A DNA stretch of 64,000 bases, taken from contig CAMWYJ010000001.1 of assembly GCA_947178445.1 (NCBI GenBank), forward strand, positions 1 through 64,000, written 5' to 3'. The position numbers were made by a program, and so were the translations under genes. The DNA comes from an uncultured Clostridium sp. Its GTDB lineage: Bacteria > Bacillota > Clostridia > Lachnospirales > Lachnospiraceae. The notes under the pieces are model-generated. The model was given only the letters and a program-made list of their open reading frames with translations. It was not told the DNA's origin and made no database searches. This document shows, piece after piece, positions 7,001 to 16,542 of this stretch (within the stretch, counting starts at the first letter, position 1; each line of letters opens with the position of its first letter).

Positions 7001-9334
7001 TCATTTGTTGGTATATCGGTCAATAATGTTTTGTTCGTTATAGGCTTCATCCTGCCTGACAATACATTCCTGTTCCTCCGTCAGATATTTTTCAGAAATA
7101 AGCGGTTCCATATCATCTGCCAGTTCAAAATCAATAATCCTAAGCAACTTGTCCACATGTACTGCCTTGACACGTACCTGTTGTCCCATCGTATAAACCC
7201 TGCCGTATTCCTTCCCAACGAAAGACATGTCATGTTCATCATAAATATAAAAGTCATCCGCTATGGTACTGATGCGGACCATTCCTTCAATCGTGTTTGC
7301 AAGCTCCACATAAAAACCATATGCAGTGACACCGGAAATAATTCCATCATATTCCTTTCCAAGCCGCTTACTCATATACTGGACTTTTTTAAGCTTCTCT
7401 ACCTCCCGTTCTGCCTCCTGGGCACGCCGTTCATTCCGGGAATTCGATTCGGCAACCACGTTTAAGATACTGCTGTAATGCTCTAACCGTCTGCCGCTTA
7501 ATCCCCCGGCAAGATTTTCCTTAATAATCCGGTGAATCTGTAAATCAGGATACCGCCTGATTGGCGAGGTAAAATGACAATAATATTTTGCAGCAAGTCC
7601 AAAATGACCGCTGCATTCTGTCGCATATTTCGCCTGCTGCATTGTTCGAAGTGTCATTCTGCTAAGAAATCCTTCCTCCGGGGTTCCCGAAATCTTTTCC
7701 AACAGCTTTTGAAACTCTTTGGGATGGATACTGTCCCCATTTGTCTTAAAATAATAACCAAAGCGCTCCATCATGGCACTTAATCGGTCTACCTTTTCTG
7801 GATCCGGCTGTCCGTGCACACGGAATTCAAATGGAATTTCCTGCCAGAAATAGTCCTCTGCAACGGTTTCATTTGCCGCCAGCATAAAGTCTTCAATAAT
7901 CTTATGTGCCGGATTTCGGTCATACGGACCAATCTCCACTGGTTCTCCGTCCTCAGTCAGGCAAATCTTTGCCTCTGGAAAATCAAAATCAATCGACCCT
8001 CTCATCTTTCTCTGCCGTCTTAATAACTCTGAAAGCTCCTTCATCTGACAGAAATATTCTATATATTCCTTATACTCTTCAAGAATTTCCCTGCCCTTTA
8101 TCTCCGTTCCGTCATTCAGGCACAGTGTAATATCTTCTAACTCTATATTGCCATCTCCATATGCTATACCATCATAGGTTTCACCCGACCGGACTGCATG
8201 GGCTTTTAAAATAGCATCGACCTGGTTATAGCTCATCCGGCGGTCTACACGAATGACCGTCTCCGCAATGCGGTGTCCTTTCACCTTGCCATGTGCATCA
8301 ATATCCATCATACAGGAAAGGGCTAACCGGTCCTCTTTTGCATTTAAAGAACAGATTCCATTGGAGAGCTTGTGCGGCAGCATTGGGATTACACGGTCCA
8401 CTAAATAGACACTTGTTCCCCGGCTAAGCGCTTCTTTGTCGAGAGGGGAATTCTCTCCCACATAATGGGTTACGTCTGCAATATGAACTCCCAGCTCATA
8501 TCCACCCTGACTACTCTTTGTAAGGGTAATTGCATCATCTAAATCTTTCGCATCTTCACCGTCAATCGTCACCGTTAACATTTCCCTTAAATCCAGTCTG
8601 CCGGCAATCTCCTTTTCTGATACCTGTTCCGGAATCTTTTCTAATTCTTCTATGACCTGCCTTGGAAATTCCGTCTGTAAGTTAAACGCCCTCACAATCG
8701 ACAAAATATCAGTACCGGGATCATTTACATGTCCTAATATCTCTATAATCTTACCTTCCGCTTTGCGTTCCTTTGTTGCAAACTGGGTAAGCTTTACCAC
8801 AACCTTATGTCCTGTAACTGCGCCCATGCTATGCTTTGCCGGAATAAAAATATCCTCTGAAAGCTTCTGGTTATCCGGAATAACAAAGCCATACTTCCTA
8901 TTCTTCTGGTAATATCCCACGATTTCATCGTTTCCATGCTCTAAAATCTTCGTAACCTGTGCTTCCTTCCGTCTTCCGGCGGGTGCATCCATAATCTTTA
9001 GCATGACCTTATCACCATGCATCGCACCAAGTGTTGCGAACTCCGGAATAAAATAATCTTCCTCCTCGTCCTCTACGGAGACAAAACCAAAGCCCTTCTG
9101 ATGCCCGCAAAACACACCAATCTTTGTCACATCCGAAAGCGACTGGTATTTCCCACGTTTTGTAAGTAAAACCTTACCTTCCTTCACAAGCTCCGCTAAA
9201 AGCTGTCTAAATTCCTCCCTGTCTTTTTGTTCCACCTGCAGCAAAAAAGCAAGCTCCTTTTGTTTTAACGGCTTATAATGCTTATTCGTAATAACATTCA
9301 ATATTCTCTTTTTTTTCTCATCATAGTCAGACAT
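7001..9334 (-). CDS. rnr: Ribonuclease R
   Basis: A 777-residue 3'-5' exoribonuclease. Parts in order: N-terminal helix-turn-helix (about 1-65), two cold-shock-like OB domains (GFGFVSVEDEEEDYFIP; KYGFVIPDNQ), the RNB catalytic domain (about 250-580) with metal-binding aspartates in DAKDLDDAI and GVHIADVTHYV, then an S1 domain with EYDGIISGVTAYGFYVEL. RNase R degrades structured RNA and, in characterised bacteria, decays the non-stop mRNAs released by tmRNA. This explains its position between secG and smpB. AGGAGAAAATT precedes the ATG. Confidence 0.97.
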   Translation of the reverse strand: MSDYDEKKKRILNVITNKHYKPLKQKELAFLLQVEQKDREEFRQLLAELVKEGKVLLTKRGKYQSLSDVTKIGVFCGHQKGFGFVSVEDEEEDYFIPEFATLGAMHGDKVMLKIMDAPAGRRKEAQVTKILEHGNDEIVGYYQKNRKYGFVIPDNQKLSEDIFIPAKHSMGAVTGHKVVVKLTQFATKERKAEGKIIEILGHVNDPGTDILSIVRAFNLQTEFPRQVIEELEKIPEQVSEKEIAGRLDLREMLTVTIDGEDAKDLDDAITLTKSSQGGYELGVHIADVTHYVGENSPLDKEALSRGTSVYLVDRVIPMLPHKLSNGICSLNAKEDRLALSCMMDIDAHGKVKGHRIAETVIRVDRRMSYNQVDAILKAHAVRSGETYDGIAYGDGNIELEDITLCLNDGTEIKGREILEEYKEYIEYFCQMKELSELLRRQRKMRGSIDFDFPEAKICLTEDGEPVEIGPYDRNPAHKIIEDFMLAANETVAEDYFWQEIPFEFRVHGQPDPEKVDRLSAMMERFGYYFKTNGDSIHPKEFQKLLEKISGTPEEGFLSRMTLRTMQQAKYATECSGHFGLAAKYYCHFTSPIRRYPDLQIHRIIKENLAGGLSGRRLEHYSSILNVVAESNSRNERRAQEAEREVEKLKKVQYMSKRLGKEYDGIISGVTAYGFYVELANTIEGMVRISTIADDFYIYDEHDMSFVGKEYGRVYTMGQQVRVKAVHVDKLLRIIDFELADDMEPLISEKYLTEEQECIVRQDEAYNEQNIIDRYTNK

Positions 9335-9426
9335 AATTTTCTCCTAACAAGAATAAAGCGGTCAAGTGTTCCGCCTGCCAAAGATAATCGCTTAAGACGC
9401 TTTTTTGGCACATTACCTTATAGCGC

Positions 9427-9456
9427 AAAAAAGCTGCTACAAAAATGCAGCAGCTT
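9427..9456 (-). terminator. Intrinsic terminator after secG
   Basis: On the minus strand AAGCTGCTGCA and GTAGCAGCTT pair with a T-rich loop and are followed by TTTTTTGCGC. It lies between secG and rnr, so rnr either has its own promoter or depends on readthrough. Confidence 0.75.
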
Positions 9457-9462
9457 CATATA

Positions 9463-9705
9463 CTAATTTAAGAATTTGGAACTAATCAAAAGTGCCAGTA
9501 TAAGGAAAAGCGCAACTCCTATCGTTGTTGCCAGAATAAGCCTTCCTTCCTTTGAGCGGCCTTTGTTCTTACTCCAGTAGGTATCACCAGCGGAACTTCC
9601 ACCTGCCAAACTCCCTAAACCATTATCTTTTGATTCCTGACACATAACAAGTATACAAATAGCTACACAAATAAATAAAAATACAATCGTAAGCACTGTC
9701 TTCAC
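9463..9705 (-). CDS. secG: Preprotein translocase subunit SecG
   Basis: An 80-residue protein with two membrane helices (about 2-22 and 56-76) joined by a Gly/Ser-rich loop, LAGGSSAGDTYWSKNKGRSK, the typical SecG loop. SecG assists SecYE in protein export across the cytoplasmic membrane. A GTG start at 9705 lies seven bases after AGGAGG; an in-frame TTG at 9708 would be too close. It heads the secG-rnr-smpB-ssrA cluster and is followed by a terminator. Confidence 0.93.
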   Translation of the reverse strand: MKTVLTIVFLFICVAICILVMCQESKDNGLGSLAGGSSAGDTYWSKNKGRSKEGRLILATTIGVALFLILALLISSKFLN

Positions 9706-9850
9706 CAAAACACCTCCTAATTACAAGACTAAGTTTTCATCAATCCATAAAACTCACTAAGCGCTATTGTAACACAGTGTTTTCACAAAAACAAGCAGAA
9801 AATCCGTTAATTTACAAATTTGCAATAACTATTCATTGAAAAATCTTATT

Positions 9851-11140
9851 TTACCGAAATGCATATTCGGATATTTTCGTAAGTTCTTCCTCAATTTTTA
9901 ATAATCTGTTATATTTTGCAGTACGATCACTTCTACATGGTGCTCCCGCCTTAATCTGTCCGCTTCCAGCCGCCACTGCCAGATCCGCAATAAAGGTATC
10001 CTCTGTTTCACCCGAACGGTGGCTTATAATTGTTTTGTATCCGGCATTTTTTGCCATTTCAATTGCATCTAACGTCTCTGTCAGGGTGCCAATCTGATTA
10101 TATTTGATTAAAATCGCATTTCCAATCCCTTCCCTTATACCGTCAGACAGGCGTGTTGTATTTGTGACAAACAGATCGTCACCCACAAGCTGTATTTTTT
10201 CACCCAGACGATAAGTCAGCAGCTTCCAACCCTTCATATCATTATCGGAAAGCCCATCCTCAATCGAAAATATAGGATACCGTCCCACCAAATCCTCGTA
10301 ATACTGTACCATCTCCTCCGCATTTCTGTAAATATCTTTTCCAGCCATCTTACTTTCTCCCGGAAAATAGTACTGCTCTGCGTTCTCATCGTAAAGCTCA
10401 GAGGCAGCAGCATCCAATGCAATCTTTATATCATGCCCAGCCCGGTATCCGGAGCGTTCCACTGCTTCCACAATCAAATCCAGCACTTCGGATGTTGTTG
10501 CAAGATCCGGTGCAAAGCCTCCTTCATCTCCCACACCGGTAGATAGTCCTTTGTCCCGTAAAACTCCTTTTAAATTGTGATAAATTTCGCATGCCATCTC
10601 CATTGCGTGCGAAAAGGTATCTGCCCCGACAGGTGCAATCATAAATTCCTGTAAATCCACTGTATTATCTGCATGCTTTCCTCCGTTCAAGATATTCATC
10701 ATCGGAATTGGCAATACTTTTGTATTTGTTCCTCCAATATATCGGTAAAGTGGTATTCCCAGGGCATTTGCGGCTGCCTTCGCACATGCTAAGGATACTC
10801 CAAGAATCGCATTTGCACCATATTTTGACTTATTTCCCGTTCCGTCTGCCTGCACCAGCAGTTTGTCAATTTTTACCTGTTCTAACACATTCATCCCAAT
10901 AATCTTATCCGCAATACGGGTATTGACATTCGTCACGGCCTGTTCCACACCATTTCCCATATGCCGCTTATCCCCATCCCGCAGCTCATGCGCTTCATAT
11001 TGTCCTGTAGATGCTCCGCTGGGTACAGCTGCACTGCCTGTAATCCCATTTTTTACGGTAATTGTCACATCCAGAGTAGGATTTCCTCTTGAATCCAATA
11101 TTTCCACTGCATGTACATCCAATATCTCGTATTCCCTCAT
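9851..11140 (-). CDS. eno: Enolase
   Basis: A 429-residue enolase converting 2-phosphoglycerate to phosphoenolpyruvate. Family landmarks include [13 protein letters not shown] at the start, [27 protein letters not shown] with the acid residue, the Mg-binding IEDGLSDND, and [17 protein letters not shown] near the end. The ATG at 11140 (MREYEILD) is chosen over one at 11206 because GGAAGGGATCATTTC precedes it and enolases start near this point. It follows gpmI, the preceding step of glycolysis, but a hairpin terminator and a spacer of 232 bases suggest its own promoter. Confidence 0.97.
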   Translation of the reverse strand: MREYEILDVHAVEILDSRGNPTLDVTITVKNGITGSAAVPSGASTGQYEAHELRDGDKRHMGNGVEQAVTNVNTRIADKIIGMNVLEQVKIDKLLVQADGTGNKSKYGANAILGVSLACAKAAANALGIPLYRYIGGTNTKVLPIPMMNILNGGKHADNTVDLQEFMIAPVGADTFSHAMEMACEIYHNLKGVLRDKGLSTGVGDEGGFAPDLATTSEVLDLIVEAVERSGYRAGHDIKIALDAAASELYDENAEQYYFPGESKMAGKDIYRNAEEMVQYYEDLVGRYPIFSIEDGLSDNDMKGWKLLTYRLGEKIQLVGDDLFVTNTTRLSDGIREGIGNAILIKYNQIGTLTETLDAIEMAKNAGYKTIISHRSGETEDTFIADLAVAAGSGQIKAGAPCRSDRTAKYNRLLKIEEELTKISEYAFR

Positions 11141-11293
11141 GAAATGATCCCTTCCTATCAAATTTCTTTTATAGCAAGTATTTCCATATCCCTGAGATTT
11201 ATACACATACAGCGAATTTCATCTGCAGATCCGGCACAACCTCATCTCATACCTTTGCATTATATATAGCAGCTGCAAAAAAGCCCCAACGTC

Positions 11294-11341
11294 AAAACAG
11301 GACATATAGTTGTAAACCTCTATATGTCCCGTTTTATTTTT
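11294..11341. terminator. Terminator hairpin between gpmI and eno
   Basis: ACAGGACATATAG (11297-11309) pairs with CTATATGTCCCGT (11320-11332), with a T-rich tract on the plus-strand side and TTTT on the minus-strand side. It should end the gpmI transcript 30 bases past its stop codon. Confidence 0.75.
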
Positions 11342-11372
11342 ATATTCAGTTATTCCTGTTTTCATCTAACAG

Positions 11373-12911
11373 TTAACGTACAATCAGGCTCTTTCCCGTC
11401 ATCTCAGCAGGCTGTGGAAGCTCCATAATCTCTAACAGGGTTGGAGCAATATCTGCAAGACATCCACCTTCTCTTAACTTCACATCTCCATAATTTACCA
11501 GAATAAATGGTACTGGATTTGTTGTATGTGCCGTATGTGGATTGCCGGTCTCATAGTCAATCATCTTCTCTGCATTTCCATGGTCAGCACAGATAAACAG
11601 TACACCATCCACCTTCCTGACAGCCTCTACGGCAGAGCCGACACAGGCATCAATTCTCTCAACCGCCTTAACTGCAGCAGGAATAACACCGGTATGTCCT
11701 ACCATGTCAGGATTTGCAAAATTGATAATGATCACATCATATTCACCACTTGTAATAGCCGCATCTAATTTCTCTCCAACCTCCGGTGCACTCATCTCCG
11801 GCTGCAGATCATAGGTTGCAACAGATGGAGATTTTACAAGCGTCCGAGCCTCATCCTTATTCGGCTCCTCAACACCGCCGTTAAAGAAAAATGTAACATG
11901 GGCATATTTCTCTGTCTCTGCAAGTCTTAACTGCTTCTTTCCCATCTTTGCAAGATATTCACCAAAGGTATTTTCAATCGACTGCTTCTTAAATGCAATC
12001 AATTTATTCGGAATCGACTCGTCATAGTCCTTAAAACATACATATGTGACAGGAAGACGTCCCATTTTTCTCTCAAATCCATCAAATTCATCATCACAGA
12101 ACGCTCTTGTAATCTCTCTTGCACGGTCCGGACGGAAATTAAAGAAGATAACGGAATCATTCTCCTTAACCGTTGCTAACGGCTTATCACCGTCTGTTAT
12201 CACGGTCGGAAGCACAAACTCGTCTGTCACTTCCTTGTCATAGGAGGCCTGCATAGCCAAAACCGGATCCTCTGCCTTCTCGCCTTCCCCATATACAAGG
12301 GCTGCATATGCTTTCTCTACACGGTCCCATCTGTTATCACGATCCATTGCATAATATCGGCCATGTAAAGATGCTACCTTTCCGACACCAATCTCATCCA
12401 TCTTTGCAACCAGCTCTGCCACATAATCCTTACCGGAAGCCGGAGGGGTATCACGTCCGTCTAAAAATGGATGGACATATACATCACTAAGTCCCTGCTT
12501 CTTACAAAGCTCTAAAATTCCATATAAATGTGTGTTATGGCTGTGAACACCACCATCGGATAAAAGACCCCATAAATGAAGGTCGGAATGATTCTTCTTA
12601 CAATTCTCAATTGCTGCTAATAATGCTTCATTCTCGAAGAAATCACCATCCTCAATCGCCTTGGTAATAGATGTCAAATCCTGATAAATAATACGTCCTG
12701 CGCCAATATTCATGTGACCTACCTCAGAATTGCCCATCTGCCCATCCGGAAGACCGACAGCAAGTCCGGAAGCATTACCTGGAACAAACGGACATTCTGC
12801 CATCAGCTTATCCATAACAGGGGTATCTGCCATCGCAATTGCATTGCCCTCTGTCTTATCATTTAAACCATAACCATCAAGTACCATTAATACAACTGGT
12901 TTCTTACTCAT
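11373..12911 (-). CDS. gpmI: 2,3-bisphosphoglycerate-independent phosphoglycerate mutase
   Basis: A 512-residue Mn-dependent mutase of the alkaline phosphatase superfamily that interconverts 3- and 2-phosphoglycerate. It has the metal site VLDGYGLND, the phospho-acceptor serine in GNSEVGHMNIGAGR, the substrate loop HPFLDGRDTPPASG and the second metal cluster FANPDMVGHTG and CADHGNAEKM. Length is typical. AAAGGAGAGTAGTT precedes the ATG. The shikimate kinase gene ends 14 bases upstream, so both are probably on one transcript. Confidence 0.97.
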   Translation of the reverse strand: MSKKPVVLMVLDGYGLNDKTEGNAIAMADTPVMDKLMAECPFVPGNASGLAVGLPDGQMGNSEVGHMNIGAGRIIYQDLTSITKAIEDGDFFENEALLAAIENCKKNHSDLHLWGLLSDGGVHSHNTHLYGILELCKKQGLSDVYVHPFLDGRDTPPASGKDYVAELVAKMDEIGVGKVASLHGRYYAMDRDNRWDRVEKAYAALVYGEGEKAEDPVLAMQASYDKEVTDEFVLPTVITDGDKPLATVKENDSVIFFNFRPDRAREITRAFCDDEFDGFERKMGRLPVTYVCFKDYDESIPNKLIAFKKQSIENTFGEYLAKMGKKQLRLAETEKYAHVTFFFNGGVEEPNKDEARTLVKSPSVATYDLQPEMSAPEVGEKLDAAITSGEYDVIIINFANPDMVGHTGVIPAAVKAVERIDACVGSAVEAVRKVDGVLFICADHGNAEKMIDYETGNPHTAHTTNPVPFILVNYGDVKLREGGCLADIAPTLLEIMELPQPAEMTGKSLIVR

Positions 12912-12925
12912 AACTACTCTCCTTT

Positions 12926-13441
12926 TTATATATTTATTATATCCTTTAAGAGATGAACCACCTCCCGGATACTCAAGTCATCTGCATCTACGGTTATCTC
13001 CGCATACTTCTCATACAAAGGTTCCCGTTCTTTCATAAGTTCCTCAAAGCTTTGTCCTTCTTTAATTGACACACCCCTTGCAGTCAAATCACCGATCCGG
13101 TCACACAATATCTCATACGACAGCTTCAAATACACAACCTGCCCAATGGAACACAAATGCTCCATCGCTTCTTTTCCATATATTGCACTGCCGCCGGTTG
13201 CTATTACTGTTTTATGATAATCAAGTGATGCATTAATCCTGTTCTCAATTTCATTAAAGCGTTCCAAACCTTCTTCATCAATAATTTCACTTAAAAGCTT
13301 TCCTGTTTTCTCCTGTATGACAAGATCTGAATCTACAAACCGGTAACCCAATGCCTTTGCAAGCACTACACCTACTGTACTTTTTCCGCAGCTTGGCATA
13401 CCAATCAATATAATATTGTCTCTTTCTTTGTTCGTTATCAT
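12926..13441 (-). CDS. aroK: Shikimate kinase (stand-alone copy)
   Basis: A 171-residue P-loop kinase: Walker A GMPSCGKSTVG, the shikimate-binding DSDLVIQEKTG, the ERFNEIE segment and the ATGGSAIYG loop. It phosphorylates shikimate in aromatic amino acid synthesis. The lid segment (LTARGVSI) keeps an Arg. A second kinase domain is fused to shikimate dehydrogenase at 53782-55170, so the two are redundant or one has another substrate. This copy is more diverged from the canonical motifs (GMPSCGKS against GFMGSGKT). AGGCAGA precedes the ATG. Confidence 0.88.
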   Translation of the reverse strand: MITNKERDNIILIGMPSCGKSTVGVVLAKALGYRFVDSDLVIQEKTGKLLSEIIDEEGLERFNEIENRINASLDYHKTVIATGGSAIYGKEAMEHLCSIGQVVYLKLSYEILCDRIGDLTARGVSIKEGQSFEELMKEREPLYEKYAEITVDADDLSIREVVHLLKDIINI

Positions 13442-13508
13442 TCTGCCTGCTCCCGTTGTTTTTCATACGAATCCCCATATAAGCATGAGCCAGTAGAAAA
13501 ACTGTCAG

Positions 13509-14006
13509 TTAAATATCATAACATTTATTCTTTGCAAACATTTTAATATGCTCCACACTTTTTTCATTTGGTTCAATGGTAACCAATTTCTTCTTACCAT
13601 TCTCCTCTAAAATCAAAGAAACCTGCTGTCCCTCCCCTGTCTTCGACACAAACGAATAGGTTTTCACAAATTTCTCTTGGGGATTAATCCGGTTTGAACC
13701 CTTTGGCACCACCATCGTAACATTTCCTAAATCAAATTGCAGGATTTCTTTCCGCCTGCTGGCATTATAAATAGCGGCGATCTCCACACTCCCATTCGTC
13801 AGTGTGTACTCATACTCCATTTTAGAATCCCCCGCAAAATGCATGAAAAGTCCAATACCTGCTGCAACCAATAAAAGACCTAAACCACCAAATAAAATGA
13901 ATGGGATTCCAAACACAATCAAAGCAACCGATATAAAAATCTTCCAAAAATAGCCGATTCCCGGCTTTGCTTTAACAGACTGCTCTACATAAGCATCATT
14001 TAACAT
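13509..14006 (-). CDS. DUF6106-like membrane protein
   Basis: A 165-residue protein beginning MLNDAYVEQSVKAKPG. One long hydrophobic stretch (about 22-56) probably makes two membrane helices, followed by a soluble beta-rich domain (YEYTLTNGSVEIAAIYNASR). The sequence resembles DUF6106 proteins of Lachnospiraceae; function is unknown. The start at 14006 is preferred to an ATG at 14057 because ACAGGAGGTATAAT precedes it and because the terminator of the upstream gene overlaps the longer version. It is followed by aroK after 67 bases. Confidence 0.72.
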   Translation of the reverse strand: MLNDAYVEQSVKAKPGIGYFWKIFISVALIVFGIPFILFGGLGLLLVAAGIGLFMHFAGDSKMEYEYTLTNGSVEIAAIYNASRRKEILQFDLGNVTMVVPKGSNRINPQEKFVKTYSFVSKTGEGQQVSLILEENGKKKLVTIEPNEKSVEHIKMFAKNKCYDI

Positions 14007-14039
14007 ATTATACCTCCTGTATTTGTATTTTATCACCTT

Positions 14040-14078
14040 AAAATAACCCGACAGCACTCCTTGCCATCGGGTTATTGT
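14040..14078 (-). terminator. Intrinsic terminator after the nfnB-like gene
   Basis: On the minus strand AATAACCCGA and TCGGGTTATT pair around a 14-base loop and run into TTTTAAGG. It begins ten bases past the stop codon. Confidence 0.8.
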
Positions 14079-14088
14079 TCATCTGGCT

Positions 14089-15477
14089 CTATTTGCTAAG
14101 ATACTCATCAATTGCCTTTGCAGCCTTCTTACCAGCACCCATTGCAAGAATAACAGTTGCCGCACCTGTTACGGTATCACCACCTGCATATACACCATCT
14201 TTACTGGTTTTCATCGTATCTTCGTCTACAATGATACCACCCCATCTCTGGGTATCCAATCCCGGTGTGGTCTGGCGAATCAACGGATTCGGACTCTGTC
14301 CGATTGCGATTACAACAGTATCCACATCAATTATATAATTTGAACCCTCTACCGGCTTTGGACTTCTTCTTCCTGACTCATCCGGCTCTCCAAGCTCCTG
14401 CTTAATAACCTCTATACCGGTTACCCATCCATCTTCACCGTGAATTTCACACGGATTATTTAAAAGCTTAAAGATAATTCCCTCTTCCTTTGCATGGTGA
14501 ACCTCTTCGGCTCTTGCAGGAAGTTCCTCCTCTGAACGGCGGTAAACAATATATACCTCTTCAGCCCCTAACCGCTTTGCAGTTCTTGCAGCATCCATTG
14601 CCACGTTACCGGCACCCACAACCGCAACCTTCTTACCAACCTTAACAGGAGTAGGTGTCTCTGGGAACTTGTAAGCCTTCATTAAATTCACACGGGTTAA
14701 GAACTCATTTGCTGAATATACACCAAGCAGATTCTCTCCCGGAATATTCAAAAATCTTGGAAGTCCTGCTCCGGAGCCTACAAATACAGCACCATATCCC
14801 TGCTCCATCAGCTCATCAATGGTAACAGAGCGGCCAACGATTACATTCGTCTCAATCTTGACACCTAATTTCTCAACAGTCTCAATTTCCTTTGCAACTA
14901 AATCCTTTGGCAGACGGAATTCCGGAATACCATAGCTTAATACACCGCCAGCCTTATGAAGTGCTTCAAACACGGTAACATCATAGCCCTTCTTGATCAA
15001 CTCGCCAGCACAGGTAATGCCTGCAGGACCACATCCTACGACCGCAACCTTCTTACCGTTCTTTTCAATGTCAACCTTAATTTCGCTGGCATTTGCCATA
15101 TGGTAATCTGCCACAAAACGCTCTAAACGCCCGATTGCAACCGGCTCACCCTTAATGCCACGTACACATTTACCTTCACACTGGTTTTCCTGCGGACATA
15201 CACGGCCGCATATTGCAGGAAGGGCATTCTCACTGGTTATAATCTCATAGGCAGCCTCAAAATCACCTTCTGCTACCTTCTCAATAAATCCAGGAATCGG
15301 TACATTAACCGGACAGCCGTCCATACATGGTTTATGCTTACAATTCAAACATCTTGCTGCTTCCTCCATTGCCATTTCCTTTGTATATCCCAAGGCAACC
15401 TCTGAAAAATTCTTATTTCTAACATTTGGCTCCTGCTCTGGCATTGCCACCTTTGTCATACTCATATTTCTTTCCAT
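14089..15477 (-). CDS. nfnB: NfnB / GltA-like NAD(P)H oxidoreductase large subunit
   Basis: A 462-residue flavoprotein. The N-terminal 120 residues carry two iron-sulfur motifs (CLNCKHKPCMDGCPVNVP and CGRVCPQENQCEGKC), followed by two nucleotide-binding folds: FAD site VAVVGCGPAGITCAGEL and NADPH site VAVVGAGNVAMDAA, and a C-terminal GVYAGGDTVTGAATVI. Databases often label this glutamate synthase small subunit. Because it directly follows a ferredoxin-NADP reductase-like subunit and no large GltB subunit is present, I favour the electron-bifurcating NADH-dependent ferredoxin:NADP oxidoreductase (Nfn). The start is backed by AAAGGAGATATACAG. Confidence 0.85.
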   Translation of the reverse strand: MERNMSMTKVAMPEQEPNVRNKNFSEVALGYTKEMAMEEAARCLNCKHKPCMDGCPVNVPIPGFIEKVAEGDFEAAYEIITSENALPAICGRVCPQENQCEGKCVRGIKGEPVAIGRLERFVADYHMANASEIKVDIEKNGKKVAVVGCGPAGITCAGELIKKGYDVTVFEALHKAGGVLSYGIPEFRLPKDLVAKEIETVEKLGVKIETNVIVGRSVTIDELMEQGYGAVFVGSGAGLPRFLNIPGENLLGVYSANEFLTRVNLMKAYKFPETPTPVKVGKKVAVVGAGNVAMDAARTAKRLGAEEVYIVYRRSEEELPARAEEVHHAKEEGIIFKLLNNPCEIHGEDGWVTGIEVIKQELGEPDESGRRSPKPVEGSNYIIDVDTVVIAIGQSPNPLIRQTTPGLDTQRWGGIIVDEDTMKTSKDGVYAGGDTVTGAATVILAMGAGKKAAKAIDEYLSK

Positions 15478-15575
15478 TCTGTATATCTCCTTTAATCAAT
15501 TTGTAACTGTTTTTCCAATGAACAGACTGCTTTTTATCAGCTATTTCAATCTGCAACCACTTCTAAAACAATTTA

Positions 15576-16394
15576 TTATGCATTTGCCAGCTTGCAGGCA
15601 TGTTCTTCTTCCTTAAACATTCCCTGACGTTTCATACATTCATCAAAATCAACTAAAAATCCATCAAAATCAGGACCATCCACGCAGGCAAACTTCGTCT
15701 CACCGCCAACGGTTACACGGCAGCCACCACACATACCTGTTCCATCAATCATAATCGGATTTAAGGATACCGCAGTTGGAATATTGAGAGGCTTTGTTAC
15801 ATTTACCACATTCTTCATCATAATCAGTGGTCCAATGGCAATCACCTCGTCAAACTTCTCACCCTTATCAATCAATTCCTGAAGCACTGTAGTAACAAAT
15901 CCCTTTGTTCCAAGACTTCCATCATCCGTTGCAATATATACATTATCACAAAATTCCTTGAACTTCTCAGCTAAAATAACAAACTCAGCAGAGCGTCCAC
16001 CAATAATAACGTCTACCTTAACACCCATTTCATGAAGCTTTCTAAGCTGTGGGTAAAGCGGAGCGGAACCCACACCACCGGCTACACCAATTACATGCTC
16101 ACATTTATGAAGAGGTGCCGGCTGTCCTAAAGGTCCTACAAAATCCTCTACATATTCACCAGCCTGCTTCTTGGAAAGAAGCTCTGTAGAATATCCTACT
16201 ACCTGGTAAATAATCGTAACCGTCTTTTTCTCTCTGTCATAATCTGCAATCGTAAGAGGTACTCTCTCACCATCCTCATCTACACGAACAATCACAAACT
16301 GCCCGGCTTCACACTTGTTTGCAACAAATGGTGCCTCAATCTCCATCAACTCAACTGCACTGTTGAGTGTCTCTTTACTAACAATTTTGTACAT
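15576..16394 (-). CDS. nfnA: NfnA / sulfide dehydrogenase-like FAD/NAD-binding subunit
   Basis: A 272-residue ferredoxin-NADP reductase fold: FAD-binding beta barrel with RVPLTIADYD, NAD-binding GVAGGVGSAPLYPQL near residue 103, and a C-terminal iron-sulfur site with Cys222, Cys225 and Cys237 (DGTGMCGGC then FACVDGP). Asp217 is suitably placed for the Asp/three-Cys [2Fe-2S] coordination described in NfnA proteins. It is paired with the nfnB-like gene 98 bases downstream. Together they would exchange electrons between NADH, reduced ferredoxin and NADPH. The PyrK subunit of dihydroorotate dehydrogenase is related, but no pyrD is nearby. Confidence 0.87.
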   Translation of the reverse strand: MYKIVSKETLNSAVELMEIEAPFVANKCEAGQFVIVRVDEDGERVPLTIADYDREKKTVTIIYQVVGYSTELLSKKQAGEYVEDFVGPLGQPAPLHKCEHVIGVAGGVGSAPLYPQLRKLHEMGVKVDVIIGGRSAEFVILAEKFKEFCDNVYIATDDGSLGTKGFVTTVLQELIDKGEKFDEVIAIGPLIMMKNVVNVTKPLNIPTAVSLNPIMIDGTGMCGGCRVTVGGETKFACVDGPDFDGFLVDFDECMKRQGMFKEEEHACKLANA

Positions 16395-16479
16395 TTTGAT
16401 ACCTCTTTCTTTCTGTTATACAATATACGCTAAATATTATAACTGTTTTATCCCAATAAGACAAGAAAAAAATAAGAAG

Positions 16480-16520
16480 CTGCCATACTAAAAACCTTGC
16501 GTTTTCCAAGTATAGCAACT
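16480..16520 (-). terminator. Intrinsic terminator after the GT39-like gene
   Basis: On the minus strand GTTGCTATACT and AGTATGGCAGC pair around a loop and are followed by a T-rich tract (TTCTTATTTTTTTC). It lies about 20 bases past the glycosyltransferase stop codon and upstream of nfnA. Confidence 0.7.
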
Positions 16521-16542
16521 CCTCTACATAAAAGCAAAGACT

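Noticed and set aside
14089-15477. Glutamate synthase small subunit
   Set aside because: No large GltB subunit is present, and the adjacent NfnA-like gene makes the Nfn reading more likely. The alternative is kept in the entry.
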